Shown: one piece after another, positions 9,020 to 19,561 of the stretch
Position numbering within the stretch: the first letter of the stretch is position 1
Layout of the letters: the number at the start of each line of letters is the position of its first letter
Assembly (NCBI GenBank): GCA_019925095.2
Contig: CM034392.1
Coordinates: 25,486,387 to 25,550,386, forward strand
DNA length: 64,000 nt
Direction: 5' to 3'
Origin: Dendrolimus kikuchii
Taxonomy: Eukaryota; Arthropoda; Insecta; Lepidoptera; Lasiocampidae
Position numbers and translations under genes: made by a program
The notes under the pieces: model-generated
Seen by the model: only the letters and a program-made list of their open reading frames with translations
The model's database searches: none
What the model was told of the DNA's origin: nothing

Positions 9020-10265
9020 TTTATATACAAATAAAAACTGTGTGTGTAGGCAGTTCACATGCAGTAGTAGTGACACAAAGTGTGAAAAGGAGGGATTCTA
9101 AATTTCGTGACGTCACATTTCATCTCTCTTTTCTTTCACCATATCCCAATTATTTTGGGGTCGGCACAATATGTCTTTTTCTTCCACACACACACTTTAT
9201 TCTGACATACCTCTTCTGTCACAACACATATCATCATATCATCCTACACGCAATCCATCCATCTTTTTTTGGTCTAGCTTTACACATTTCATCTATTATA
9301 TCGTTATAATATATTTAAGTTTTAAAATACGAAATTTCAATAATTAACTAGCTTGCTAACTTATTGCTTAGTAAAAGTGTCATAGTTTTTTAGTTAGGCT
9401 CACTCTTTTTGGTCCCACTAGCACAAATCTAGGACTTTTTTCAGTAACTTTTTGAGCGTTATTCTTGAATAGCTATACTATCAAAAGTGTTTCACCATTT
9501 TCGTGCTACTGTTTAATTTATAAATAAAAAAATGTGTGTGTATGTAGTTGACACGCGGTGGAAGTGGAACAAAGTGTGACAAGGAGTGGGAGGGATTCTA
9601 AATTTCGTGACGTCACATTTCATCTGTTATAATATATTTAAGCTTTAAAATACGAAATTTCAATAATTAACTAGCTTGCTAACTTATTGCTTAGTAAAAA
9701 TGTCATAATTTTTAGTTAGGCTCAATCTTTTTGGTCCCACTAGCACAAATCTAGGACTTTTTTAGTAACTTTTTGAGCGTTATTCTTGAATAGCTATACT
9801 ATCAAAAGTGTTTCACCATTTTCGTGCTACTGTTTAATTTATAAATAAAAAAATGTGTGTGTATGTAGTTGACACGCGGTGGAAGTGGAACAAAGTGTGA
9901 CAAGGAGTGGGAGGGATTCTAAATTTCGTGACGTCACATTTCATCTGTTATAATATATTTAAGCTTTAAAATACGAAATTTCAATAATTAACTAGCTTGC
10001 TAACTTATTGCTTAGTAAAAATGTCATAATTTTTAGTTAGGCTCAATCTTTTTGGTCCCACTAGCACAAATCTAGGACTTTTTTAGTAACTTTTTGAGCG
10101 TTATTCTTGAATAGCTATACTATCAAATGTGCTTCACCATTTTCGTGCTACTGTTTAATTTATAAATAAAAAAAATGTGTGTGTATGCAGTTGACACGCG
10201 GTAGAAGTGGAACAAAGTGTGACAAGGAGTGGGAGGGATTCTAAATTTCGTGACGTCACATTTCA
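9020..10265. repeat. 322 bp tandem array, about 3.5 units
   Basis: The landmark AATTTCGTGACGTCACATTT begins at 9101, 9601, 9922 and 10244, so the last two intervals are 321 and 322 bp. The first interval is 500 bp because unit 1 holds a 169 bp insertion. Each unit contains TGACGTCA, GCTTGCTAACTTATTGC and GGTCCCACTAGCACAAATC. Units 2 and 3 are almost identical, indicating recent amplification or conversion. Confidence 0.95.
9126..9294 (-). mobile_element. RTE-like LINE fragment inserted in array unit 1
   Basis: 157 bp of insert plus one repeat of a perfect 12 bp target duplication, CACATTTCATCT (9114-9125 and 9283-9294). The TTTTGGGGTCGGCACAATATG stretch is familiar from the 3' part of RTE-type LINEs in Lepidoptera, read on the minus strand. 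The empty site is visible in units 2 and 3. Confidence 0.75.
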
Positions 10266-10774
10266 ATAATTAACGAAAAACTTCAAAACATTTCCAACTC
10301 TATGTGTATAGGATAGTGTTTAAATTTTTTTTTATGTATTCTATCGCAGGCTTCTCATATAGATTTATGCGTTTATCTCTTTTTAATGTCGCTATTCCAT
10401 TTCATCGAGTTTCAAGTCACAACGATTCTAAATAAGTTTCAATTCTTAAATCTTTTTTTTTATATTTTATCTATGAAGTTATGTCTGAATACTAATGATT
10501 GAGTTTTTGGCGCGAACTGAAAGGAGACGTTGTGCTGTGCAGTTTTATTTTCTAAAAATGTGTAAAATTACTCTAAAATGAACAATAGTTGTAGGATATT
10601 GATAGTTTTTGAGTAGTAATTATGTGTTTTTGCGAGAAATGTGAACTATATAGCCAAATGTGGCCTCTCGAGTTTTCACAAGAACTCCGTTGAATGACAT
10701 CGATTCTAGCCTACAATACAACGGCGACTGGCTTAAAGGCCTAGTTGCCAAGCCTTAAACATAAAAAAAAATAC

Positions 10775-11400
10775 TAATATAATAGTTTAAATATCTTAAG
10801 CTACCACAACTAATTATTAAAGATGTTATAGATAAATTTGGATTCATTTAGTAATTAGAAAAACGTCTTATATCATCGCAGACATAAGCGAAGTCTCTCT
10901 TACATGATATGACATTATATATATATAGTCATAAACGTTGGTAGAGGTTGGTGCTGAAGAACAAAACCTCCGTGTTACACTAATGATTTATTGCGAAACA
11001 TTTGTAATTTTATTGATAAGATTTGTGGTGATACACACCTGTCGTAAGTGAGTTCGGACAATTTATAAATCTTCAAAAATGTGGCAATGTGTGCGAGCGA
11101 GATAGCAACTCCATTTAGGTAACTTCGTAAAGAAAATTCTTGTAATATTCTTAACGCTCTGAGTTGAGAATATTTGAAGCAGTCCCTTCCTTGGTATGTC
11201 CCATACGATCGGCGTAGGGAGGCCCTGGAGAAATCAGCGCCGACCCAGCGTAGCGCTAATTGTTCACTCAGCCTCAAATATTGTAGTATGGTATGTAGTA
11301 AAAAGTTATTTGTACAAATAACCGGACAGAGCCTAATTATGTTTTTATTTTTCTAATTAATTATAACTAGGCGTTTTTTGTGAATATAGTCTGATTGGAC
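10775..11400. other. no recognised feature
   Basis: Contains a 100-codon minus open frame (10975-11277) whose translation resembles no family I know and lacks a domain signature. Otherwise AT-rich. Confidence 0.35.
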
Positions 11401-11403
11401 CAT

Positions 11404-11840
11404 GAGAGAGAGAGATATATAATACTTTATTGAACACCATTGCAGAAAACGCAGAAAAATATTATATTGTGCACAATGGGCGGCCTTATCGCTAAGAAGC
11501 GATCTTTTCCGTACAATCGCAGGAATAAGACAGATTCAATTTTTCAAAGATGGTATACATACATATTATACAATATGCACTTACTTAAATTATATTTTAT
11601 TCAATAATAGACATATAAGGATGTAAACTATTATATAAGTAAGAATTATAGACACATACAAATACACCTATTTATATTACACACATAAATATGTATATAC
11701 ATACACATATATACATTAAAAAATATATATCAAACATCAGTAGTTACAGATAATACTTTTTCGTCATGTTCTTAAATATTGTTAGTGATTTAGCTTGTCT
11801 AACAGTACCTTTATTCATTTATGCCATTCCACTCCATAAA
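11404..11840 (-). pseudogene. CR1-like LINE 3' end
   Basis: Minus strand: a C-terminal piece reading VRQAKSLTIFKNMTKKYYL, matching the AVRLAKSLITFKNLVRKFYL end of the LINE at 43.3 kb, then an AT-rich 3' UTR with GGGCGGCCTTATCGCT (opposite strand) and a terminal (TCTC)n/TATATCTCTC tail at 11404-11418. 5' truncated and frame-broken. Confidence 0.7.
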
Positions 11841-12170
11841 CACTCAGTAAAAAAAGAAATAGCAACCCCAAAGACGTCAAGAGATGGCGCTGTCTGCCTA
11901 CGCGGTTGACCGCCAAAACGTCAGCTGCTGTCATACGAGAATTTTCACACAACCGCGCCACACGGGCGTGCATATTGCAAATCAAAATTCAAAACTGTGT
12001 GTTCCAGGCGCGAGGATCAAAGGCCGGGTGTGTCCTTTTTCTTCCTTGCCTTCCTTATTTAACGAAATCCTCACTATGGTAAGGAGTGCCAGTGTTAAGT
12101 GTTCATGATTGTACATTTTTTGGGATAAACGAGAAGTAAAAAAAGGCATCTGTTGATAGGTAACTATACA
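11841..12170. other. no recognised feature
   Basis: Includes a 74-codon plus open frame (11884-12108) without a recognisable domain, in moderately GC-rich sequence. Confidence 0.35.
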
Positions 12171-12175
12171 TACAT

Positions 12176-12500
12176 AATATTATCATGCCTGTTACCCTTG
12201 GGGGTAGGCAGAGACTATGGATCTCCACCTGTGACGATCCTCACAAACAACTTTCGCTTCATCTACTTTCATTGATCTCTTTAGGCATGCACGTGTAATT
12301 CAGATGTTTTTTACCTGACCTTTCTTTAACACTTCTGCTATTTCATTATGGTCGTACCATTCATCGAGGTGTACCGGCAGCAACTCTACCATTCACAATG
12401 TGATTCTGCTTTCATTCATTCTCTCTACATGCTCAAACCACCTTAACTTTTCTTTTCTAGTCTTGTTATTACTTCTTCTTTCAATCAACAACGTTTCCTT
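12176..12500 (-). pseudogene. second-family RTE LINE fragment
   Basis: Minus strand encodes KLRWFEHVERMNESRITL, the RTE C-terminal LRWxxHVERM motif, and ends near TGCCTACCCCCAAGGGTAACAGG (top-strand complement at 12186-12208), comparable to but clearly diverged from RTE-T. In-frame stops are present. Confidence 0.65.
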
Positions 12501-12568
12501 ATCACACGGGCAGGCTATAACTTATAAATGCAAATACGTACACATATTACACAGACACATATTACACA

Positions 12569-13320
12569 CTAGCTGTGCCCGCGACGTCGTCCGCGTGGAA
12601 TTTGCTTTCAAAACCCTCCGATTTTGAAACATTCTTCATTGGTGCTCCGCTCCAATTGGTCTTGCGTGAAGATATATAGCCTATAGCCTTCCTCGATAAA
12701 TGGGCTATCCAACACTGAAAGAATTTTTCAAATCAGACCAGTAGTTCCTGAGATTAGCGCGTTCAATCAAACAATATTAGTATATTTGGCTACAACACTA
12801 ATTTGTAATACCGCCATATCTTTTGAATGTAACGTTCGAATTGAATAATTCAAAAAGTTCTAGAAAGGTATTGAATTAGTCTTGAACATGGAGTAATTTA
12901 TTTTGATAAGGATTAATACCAAGGTACAAAATAAAGAGTCTTTGAAGCGACGGCATTTTAATTATTAAAAAAAATAAAAGAAAACACTTATTGTGAGATA
13001 ACTACAATAGTTAGAGACATATTATGGTTACGCGATATTTTTTGTAGACAATTATATATTCTGAAAAGTGGTAGTACATTGTTTTGTTCTGTAATCAATA
13101 GTTTTCGCAGCGCACGCCGTGTAAGGATTTTTTCGGGTCATTTTTTTACACCTTGGGTTACATTATTGGACTTTTAGTAAGAATCCCTATTTTTTTTTGA
13201 AAATATAATATAGCCTTCTTCGATAAATGTGCTATTGAACACTGAAAGAATTTTTCAGCGGTTCTTGAGATTAGCGCGTTTAAACAAACAAACTCTTCAG
13301 ATTTATATTATTAGTATAGA
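12569..13320 (-). mobile_element. Helitron, group H1, 752 bp
   Basis: On the minus strand it starts TCTATACTAATAATATAAAT and ends GCGGGCACAGCTAG, inserted between A (12568) and T (13321), as Helitrons do by rolling-circle transposition without target duplication. The segment around CTATAGCCTTCCTCGATAAA with its downstream ~70 bp appears twice (12680-12770 and 13210-13290), so this copy is internally duplicated or is a Helitron inside a Helitron. No Rep/helicase ORF. Confidence 0.8.
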
Positions 13321-14225
13321 TACACAAATAGCACATACACACATTACAAATTTTGTATAGAATTTATGCAATATTTGTCTTTAGTATTTAACTACTTAAC
13401 TGCAGAGAATTGACGACTCTAAAACTACCGTCAACTTTTGCTTTGAAATGTAACAAACTTCAATCAAACTACTGCAGTTATCTGTGCAATATCGGTCTCA
13501 GCGATTGCCCTACAGCGGTTCTCTTGGAAGGAATTAAAAGTTTGACGGTAGATGCGACGCTTATCCTGCCTTGTCTATACTGTACGGTGTTATAAAATCA
13601 AAGTATTGATATTATATTTTGACTTTATTCGTGGCGTACTAAGGACCTTACTTAGAATATATACTGATTAGTGAAATTCTTACTTATAAACTCTTTTTAA
13701 GGATAAGAGGTGGTTAAGTAACTCATAAATAACTGTCGAAAATAACCAACATCGAGAGGTAGTTTAAGTGAATGCTAAGAGGCAAGATGGCGTTTTTTAT
13801 TTGAAACAGCTGATTGTCACCGAGTGCGAGAATAAGGGGACTGGATCTGTGTATAGAAATATATCAGTAAAAAGCATTAAATTAGTGGCGCTACTGTAGC
13901 CAAAGGGCTAATTTTTAAAGAAAATGTTTAAATTTTTTATAAATTCAAACAATATAAAATCACTAGGGTATTATTAAAAAAGTAATAACAATTAAATAAC
14001 TAAAAAATATTAAATATTTTCACTCGGCACATGATTCAATAATTTCATATTTACTTTTTACCGACACTAGCGCTATTGTGGTGAGCTGGCTAACCGTTTT
14101 TAGCGAAATTATTATATGTAAGGCCGTAATCGTTTATTTGACTTACCATCTATGTATGGAGCTTATGACGAATTTTAAGCGATAGTAAGGCAAATGGACG
14201 GTCGGTAAGATATAGGAACCGGGCC
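13321..14225. other. about 0.9 kb without recognised repeats
   Basis: AT-rich. A 61-codon plus open frame at 13410-13595 has no recognisable motif. The motif GTGGCGCTACTGTAGCC and a second GACACTAGCGCTATTGTGG lie at 13885 and 14062 but form no clear structure. Confidence 0.35.
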
Positions 14226-14272
14226 TAAATGGAAAGTGGTAACCGTCGCCTATAGACGTTTGCAACACAACA
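14226..14272 (-). mobile_element. family A scrap flanking A3
   Basis: About 47 bp matching the GGAAAGTGGTAACCGTCGCC...TTTGCAACAC part of family A in inverse orientation to A3, which starts immediately afterwards. A3 probably inserted into, or recombined with, an older copy. Confidence 0.65.
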
Positions 14273-14273
14273 T

Positions 14274-14585
14274 ATCCGTGCAGGGACGGTGAAAAAATAC
14301 AATTCCTGCGGCCGGGCGGCCTGTCGTAAGAGGCGACTTAATAACCCACAGCCAGGTGGTAGGGCATTTGCCCGACTGGATGGCTACCACCCCTGGTCTA
14401 AAATATGTCGCCATAACAACCTTGAGTTGTGTTCCGGCATTAGTGATCAGGTTCCAGTCTCCCTTAAGAGAGCAGCAACGCATTTGTAGCAACTTTGGTG
14501 TTGCAAATGTCCATAGGCGATGGTAACGGCTTTCCATCAAGTGGGCCGTCTGCCGGTCTGCTGAACTCCTGCAATAAAAAAAAAA
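14274..14585 (+). mobile_element. family A retroposon copy A3
   Basis: Full-length plus copy: head ATCCGTGCAGGGACGG, core CGTAAGAGGCGACTTAA and GGTTCCAGTCTCCCTTAAG, tail CTGAACTCCTGCAATAAAAA. Head and tail are complete. Confidence 0.9.
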
Positions 14586-14689
14586 CAACGGACGAAGTCA
14601 ACGCGTTATTATTAGATATCGCAGTGGGACGTCTGCAACACAAGGGACGCAGCCAACGCGTTGCCATTTGCCAACCTTTAGGACAGGGC

Positions 14690-15262
14690 AGAGGGGATAT
14701 CACAGGGGGCCGCTGTATTCGGAGGTAACAGCAGCTTCTCCCCCCCCCCCCCCTGATCGATGATGAGGTACACTCTGATCCCCGGGCTATACCAGGAGGG
14801 CTGCGGACGACGGCGTTACAGCGCAGTAACCATGTACTACATCCTGTGACGTCCAACTAAACTGCGAGTATGGGGCGCAGGTTAGGTTTAGTGGGTAGTT
14901 TGGTCGGATTCCACTCCTCGGGGCAGGGTCTGGTTCCCCGAGAGTCCCAAACGCACTCGTGCAGGCGGCACTAGGCGCTGCATTTGGCCTTCACCCGTAT
15001 CTATCGCCCGAGTTAACAAAAAAGGCTAAGAGGATGGGATAGAAGGTATAAGTTGTAGGAGATGGGATAAAAGAGTTACATAGACGAAATGGACAGGATA
15101 ATGGAATATGAGGGTGAATGGATAGAGTGGGCGACAGGGGGAGGAGTAAGGAGCCACCAGAACTCTAAGCGTTTCACTCCGATATTGTATGAGAACGCGG
15201 TATCATACTGATCAAGCAGGTAGGCTTTGATTAAGATAATAATTCCAGCATGGCTCAACCGC
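14690..15262 (+). mobile_element. LINE 3' UTR, GGTTTAGTGGGTAGTTTGG family
   Basis: GC-rich block including a C13 run at 14738-14751 and GGGGCGCAGGTTAGGTTTAG, which matches the minus-oriented LINE end at 33.6-34.0 kb. It carries no coding frame. The 3' boundary is uncertain because no poly-A follows. Confidence 0.5.
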
Positions 15263-15631
15263 GCCAAAATTTTTGAATAAATTTACAAAATAGACATCAA
15301 AAACAAATCCTATTCAAAAACTTTTACAATAAACTTCAAAAAATAATAATCAGGTACCTTCACGTTGGGCGCCAAAAAATCTACCCTCAAATATTCATAA
15401 TATCGTCGGAACTTCTGTAAAGAATCGTTGGGACTCATCAAATTATAACTTTCAACACTTTTGAGTCATCAACTGAAGCAAAGAGATGGGGGCTACTCTG
15501 AAGTGCTTGGGGCGAGAGATAAGAATTAATTTCTTCTTTGCATTGCATTGACCAACGGTGTCGACGTATTTGAACCTTTTCAATGTTTACAGAGAATCTC
15601 TTGTGCAAAATTCTTTAGCATTTGCGATAAA
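15263..15631. other. no recognised feature
   Basis: AT-rich sequence before a Helitron; nothing recognised. Confidence 0.4.
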
Positions 15632-15963
15632 TCTATATATATTAATACGTGAAGCAAAAACTTTGTACCCCTTTTTACGAAAATTGCGTGGACGGAGGAG
15701 TATGAAATTTCGCACACTTATAGTTTGTATAGAGAAGAAGCGACTAATACATTTTTTTTTTTAAATTTTGCATAAAAAATACATTAAATCAATAAAAACA
15801 TTTTACACGTTGCTATGTATTTGACACACACACCCATAATACTCGTTTGTTTATTGTTAAAGTCCTGCGGTGTATAGCCTTGGCAAAATCTGTGATTATA
15901 GAAGTATAGTCTTTGACAACAAATTATTATGGTCGAATTTCGACCACGGGCTACCACCACTAG
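15632..15963 (+). mobile_element. Helitron, group H3, 332 bp
   Basis: 5' TCTATATATATTAATACGTG, 3' CCACTAG, inserted between A (15631) and T (15964). A GGTCGAATTTCGACC hairpin lies 15 bp before the CTAG, the expected Helitron terminator position. Non-autonomous. Related copies at 25.4, 41.7 and 58.7 kb. Confidence 0.85.
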
Positions 15964-16087
15964 TATATATAAATGAGTATCTTTAAGAAACTTTATTACA
16001 AACATTTAAAGTGTTGCTTTGATAATCTATACTTTAATTTTTATATATAATTATAAATATTATAATTTGTTTGGATGTTTCTGTATA

Positions 16088-16670
16088 TCTATATACATAT
16101 AATAAAACTGTAGAGGTCGAATTTCTGTACTATGAAAAAAAAAGTGCTAGAAACCGAGTCAGGGGATGTAAGATTTGAAACAGAACTAACTTAGACTTTT
16201 TTCAATTTTTTTGTTTCTTTGTTTGTCTGTCTGTTTGTAAGGGCTAATCTCCGAAACGACTGGACCGATTTAAATGAAATTTTGTATGGTGTTAGCTTAT
16301 ATCCCTGGTCAACATATAGGATACTTTTGATCCCGAAAAATTAAAGAGTTCCCGTGGGATAGTTAAAAAATCTTTAATTACTTAAACAGCTTACTATACA
16401 ACTTATGCACCTAATTAAGTATTGATATTGCCGATATCATCATGCAATAAAACAATTTATACATTAAAAAGACGAGACTTCGCGAAAAAGTAAAACCTTA
16501 CAAAAACAGCGTCTAGCAAAGCGTGGCCAGCCGGCGCTATTTGTCCATGTTCCGAATGAGTTTAGGTTGAATGTCGGCTATAAAGAAGCCTTATAAGGTA
16601 TTGCGATCTATAGAATTTTAATCGAAGGAATAATAAATACCACGCGGATGAAGTCGCGGGCATCAACTAG
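16088..16670 (+). mobile_element. Helitron, 583 bp (ATATCCCTGGTCAAC group)
   Basis: Starts TCTATATACATATAATAAAA after A16087, ends GCGGGCATCAACTAG before T16671. It shares TTATATCCCTGGTCAACATA and GATCCCGAAAAATTAAAGAG with the truncated copy at 47.2 kb. No coding capacity. Confidence 0.8.
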
Positions 16671-16689
16671 TCTACCAATAAATCTGGTT

Positions 16690-17402
16690 TATAAAAAAAA
16701 TAAAAAGTATAAAATAACTTATTTCTAAAACTATTATTATTATTAATATATATTATCTAAAACATCTTAAAGTCGGTGCTTAGTAATTTTCAAAAAAATA
16801 TAGTAATTTTTATGTTTTACTTTGCACCGACTTCAAGATGTTTTAGATAATATATATTAATAATAATAGCTTTAGAAATAAGTTATTTTATACTTTTTAG
16901 TTTTTGAAGTCGGTTTTTTTAAACGAAGTTTTTTTTTATTTTATTTGTTACTTTTTAGTGTCTAGCTATGTATGGGTAGACCTACGAAAGGTGCCGCGCT
17001 CCTTAAAAAATATAGGTCCCAAGAAACGGGAACAAAAAAATGTTCGTAAAATGAAAACTACTGGGCCAAACTATGTTAAATTTTTAGGGGACCCAATGGC
17101 AACTATTCCTCATCAAACTAAACAAGAATCACGTAAATCGGATCATAAATCTCAGCGTAATCGGTGTACATATGGAACGGAATGGAAAATTTTTCATAAA
17201 AAATGTTCATAAAATGAAAACTACTGGGCCAAACTATGTCAAATTTTTAGGGGGCCAAATGGAAGCTATTCCGCGTAGAACAAAAAAGAATCACGTAAAT
17301 CGGATCATAAATCTCGGAGTAATCGGTGAACATACATAAAATAAAAAACAAAAAACAAAATCCCGACGAATTGAGAACCTCCTCTTTTTTTTGAAGTCGG
17401 TT
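16690..17402 (+). mobile_element. hairpin foldback element, copy HP-A
   Basis: Starts with a long hairpin (arms 16702-16779 and 16824-16898, AT-rich with the GTCGGTGC/GCACCGAC tip), then GAAGTCGGTTTTTTTAAACG, an internal region with a 163 bp direct duplication (17041-17203 and from 17204), and ends CCTCCTCTTTTTTTTGAAGTCGGTT. The terminal motif AACCGACTTC occurs at both ends inverted. A 100-codon frame (16904-17212) persists among copies but has no known domain. Superfamily unknown; non-autonomous. Confidence 0.75.
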
Positions 17403-17940
17403 AAAAAATAAATAATAAAATATATTGGATAATCGCGGAGAGTGTAGAATGATTTTCGTCCGTAAATTACAAAAACTCGTTTGTTCTTATGAAAATTTTA
17501 AAATCATCAAATCAAGTAATTTTAAAGCCAATTTTTTTTTATATGGTGTCGCTCGTATTATTTCGTGTCTATGAAAATTTTATAATTATCTTTCTATATC
17601 TAAGGTCACGAAAGGATAAACAAATACAAATAATTCACACAAAGTCGCCTTTATACTTATTTATTAGCAGGACTTCTTTCGTGGGGGTAAAAAGATAAAT
17701 AAAGTAAATTTCGAAAATATCGAAAAATTGCCATAAGAACTGAACATGAATAAATGAAATAATTAGTAAAAAAAAGGCAAAAAAAAACAATTCTGGTAAT
17801 TTTTACAACATTTTTTGGATATTTTTAATAGGTCAAAATTATTCAAATACAAAGTCTAGTCTATCTTTCTTGAACAAATACCGCGTCGCCTCATACGAAA
17901 TGTGCGATGCTCTTCAAGAGCTAAGTGAGCTTAGATTTGC
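17403..17940. other. no recognised feature
   Basis: Very AT-rich. A 69-codon plus frame (17489-17698) is of biased composition only. Confidence 0.4.
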
Positions 17941-18459
17941 ATACATACATACATAACTTCACGCCAGTTCCCTTGCGGGGTACGCACGAACAACAGAGTG
18001 CCATTTAGGCTTATTCTTACACACCTCACTTGCCTCTTTGACATTCATAACTCTTGTCATGCAAGCTCGTCTGTTCTGAAGGCTCCTGACATCACCTTCT
18101 GCTAGTACACGATCAATTTGATCATGGAAGGTGTGTCGTGGCCTTCCACGACTTCTGCATCCATCCACTTTTGCATTGTATATCTGTTTAGTCATTCTTT
18201 CCACATGCCCGAACCACCGGAGCATTCCTTTCCTTACCTTCACCCCGACACTCTCTTTCAGACCAACTCTCTTTCTTACTTCGGTATTACGAACGCGGTC
18301 CGCGAGCGTCACTCCGCAGATTTTGCGCAGTGCTCGCATCTCGACCGCGTTTACTCTACTTTCATGCTCTTTCTTCCATACCCAACTCTCGCTTCCATAC
18401 GTGAGCGTAGGTACCAGCACCGCGTTGTGTACGGCGAGCTGGGCCTTCTGGCTGAGGTT
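17941..18459 (-). pseudogene. RTE-T LINE copy b
   Basis: One of the longer copies: 153 codons open on the minus strand from 18420 to 17959, starting at the LVPTLTYGSESW motif and ending RAYPARELA before the (CATA)n tail. Lacks MHDE in the HVERM region, a four-codon deletion shared with copy p at 62.3 kb. Confidence 0.9.
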
Positions 18460-18950
18460 AGACTTGCAAAATCGTGATATAAGCCTAATGAGTGCTAATA
18501 AGAAAATTGAAAATGGCGCGTAATATTGATTAGTATGGATAATGTTCAGTGGTTATGATTTTAGTTTGTAAGTAAAGTTAAGAGAAGATGTTCCTTACAA
18601 GTACTGTTATTAAGTCTCAAACGTATTACTTAAAAGCAACTTAGAAAAGGCAATGTTCGAATTAAGTTAGCTGATCATCTGAAATTTTCTATTTAAACCG
18701 GTGAGATGCAAATGGGGGGGTGTTAGGGGGGCAATTCGTTGTTCCATCGACTCCTGAAATACACAGGGCGTTTAATTAAACACTAATTAGCAGGACGATT
18801 AACAAGAACTCTTGTACGTAACTGACTGGACTGGGTTGCTAGGTGAAGAAAAAATTACTAAAGTATTTATTTAAAAAATACCACTTCCTTCTTTTTCAGC
18901 CAATCAATGTCCTTTTCTGGATGTAAGCTTCTTCAAGTTTGTGTCATTGT
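18460..18950. other. no recognised feature
   Basis: AT-rich; a G7 run at 18714-18720 followed by TGTTAGGGGGGC. Nothing else. Confidence 0.4.
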
Positions 18951-18951
18951 C

Positions 18952-19252
18952 AGAACGTAGAAAGAATACAATTTCCTGCGGCCGGGCGGCCTGTCGTAAG
19001 AGGCGACTAAACAATCCACAGCCAGGTGTTAGGGCATTTGCCCGACTGGTTGGCTACCACCCCTGGTCTAGAGTATGTCGCCATAACAATCTTGAGTTGT
19101 GTTCCGTCATTAGTGACCAGGTTCGTCTCCCTTAAGAGAGCAGCAGCGCATTTGTAGCACCTTTGGTGTTGCAAATGTCTATAGGTAATGGAAACCGCTT
19201 TCCATCAAGTGGACCGTTTGCCTGTCTGCTGAACTCCTGCAATAAAAAAAAA
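18952..19252 (+). mobile_element. family A retroposon copy A4
   Basis: Plus copy lacking the outermost ~6 bp of the head, with tail CTCCTGCAATAAAAAAAAA at 19233-19251. Confidence 0.9.
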
Positions 19253-19561
19253 TAAAACCCTCTAGGAGATTCTCTGAAAATTTTCAATATAAATCACTTG
19301 TTACTATTCTTTTGCTTTCGTCAGCTGGCAACACAGTCAATGTTGTATTTAGGTACGATGGCGTCAATATCGTGCTACTTCGACAAATGAGCTGATCGCG
19401 CTCTCTTACAAATTGGCCTCATTAATATATTCAAAGAGAAAACTATACTCAACTAAAATAAATGTAAGTAATTATTAAATTATAAGATAAAATAACTTGT
19501 ATAGGAATATTGCTATTGTTACGAGTTGCGAGACTCAAATTAAAATGCCGTTGGAATTACT

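Larger units (their letters stand above)
8429..10774. mobile_element. 2.3 kb foldback element with internal tandem array
   Basis: Left terminal inverted repeat about 8429-8760, right about 10503-10774. Reversing the right arm gives the same order of blocks: poly-T, GGCTTGGCA.CTAGGCC, CAACGGAGTTCTTGTGA, AATTACTACTCAAAA, CCTACAACTATTGTT, AAATAAAACTGCACAGCACAAC and TTTCAGTTC.CGCC. Between the arms lie about 3.5 tandem copies of a 321-322 bp unit. No transposase is visible, so it is non-autonomous. Target duplication is unclear; a TTTAAAT lies just outside each end but not symmetrically. Related to foldback or large MITE elements; the superfamily is unknown. Confidence 0.8.

Noticed and set aside
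8429..10774. LTR retrotransposon reading of the long terminal repeats
   Set aside because: The long repeats are inverted, not direct, and no gag or pol sequence lies between them.
13410..13595. Short plus frame as a gene
   Set aside because: 61 codons without motif, codon bias or neighbouring signals; within chance expectation.
14690..15262. CpG island or host promoter
   Set aside because: The GC-rich block shares sequence with the LINE end at 33.6-34.0 kb, so composition is explained by the element.
16904..17212. Conserved frame in HP elements as a gene
   Set aside because: Conservation is no higher than that of the flanking non-coding element sequence by eye, and the frame begins in a poly-T tract. 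Left as a finding to be tested by dN/dS.
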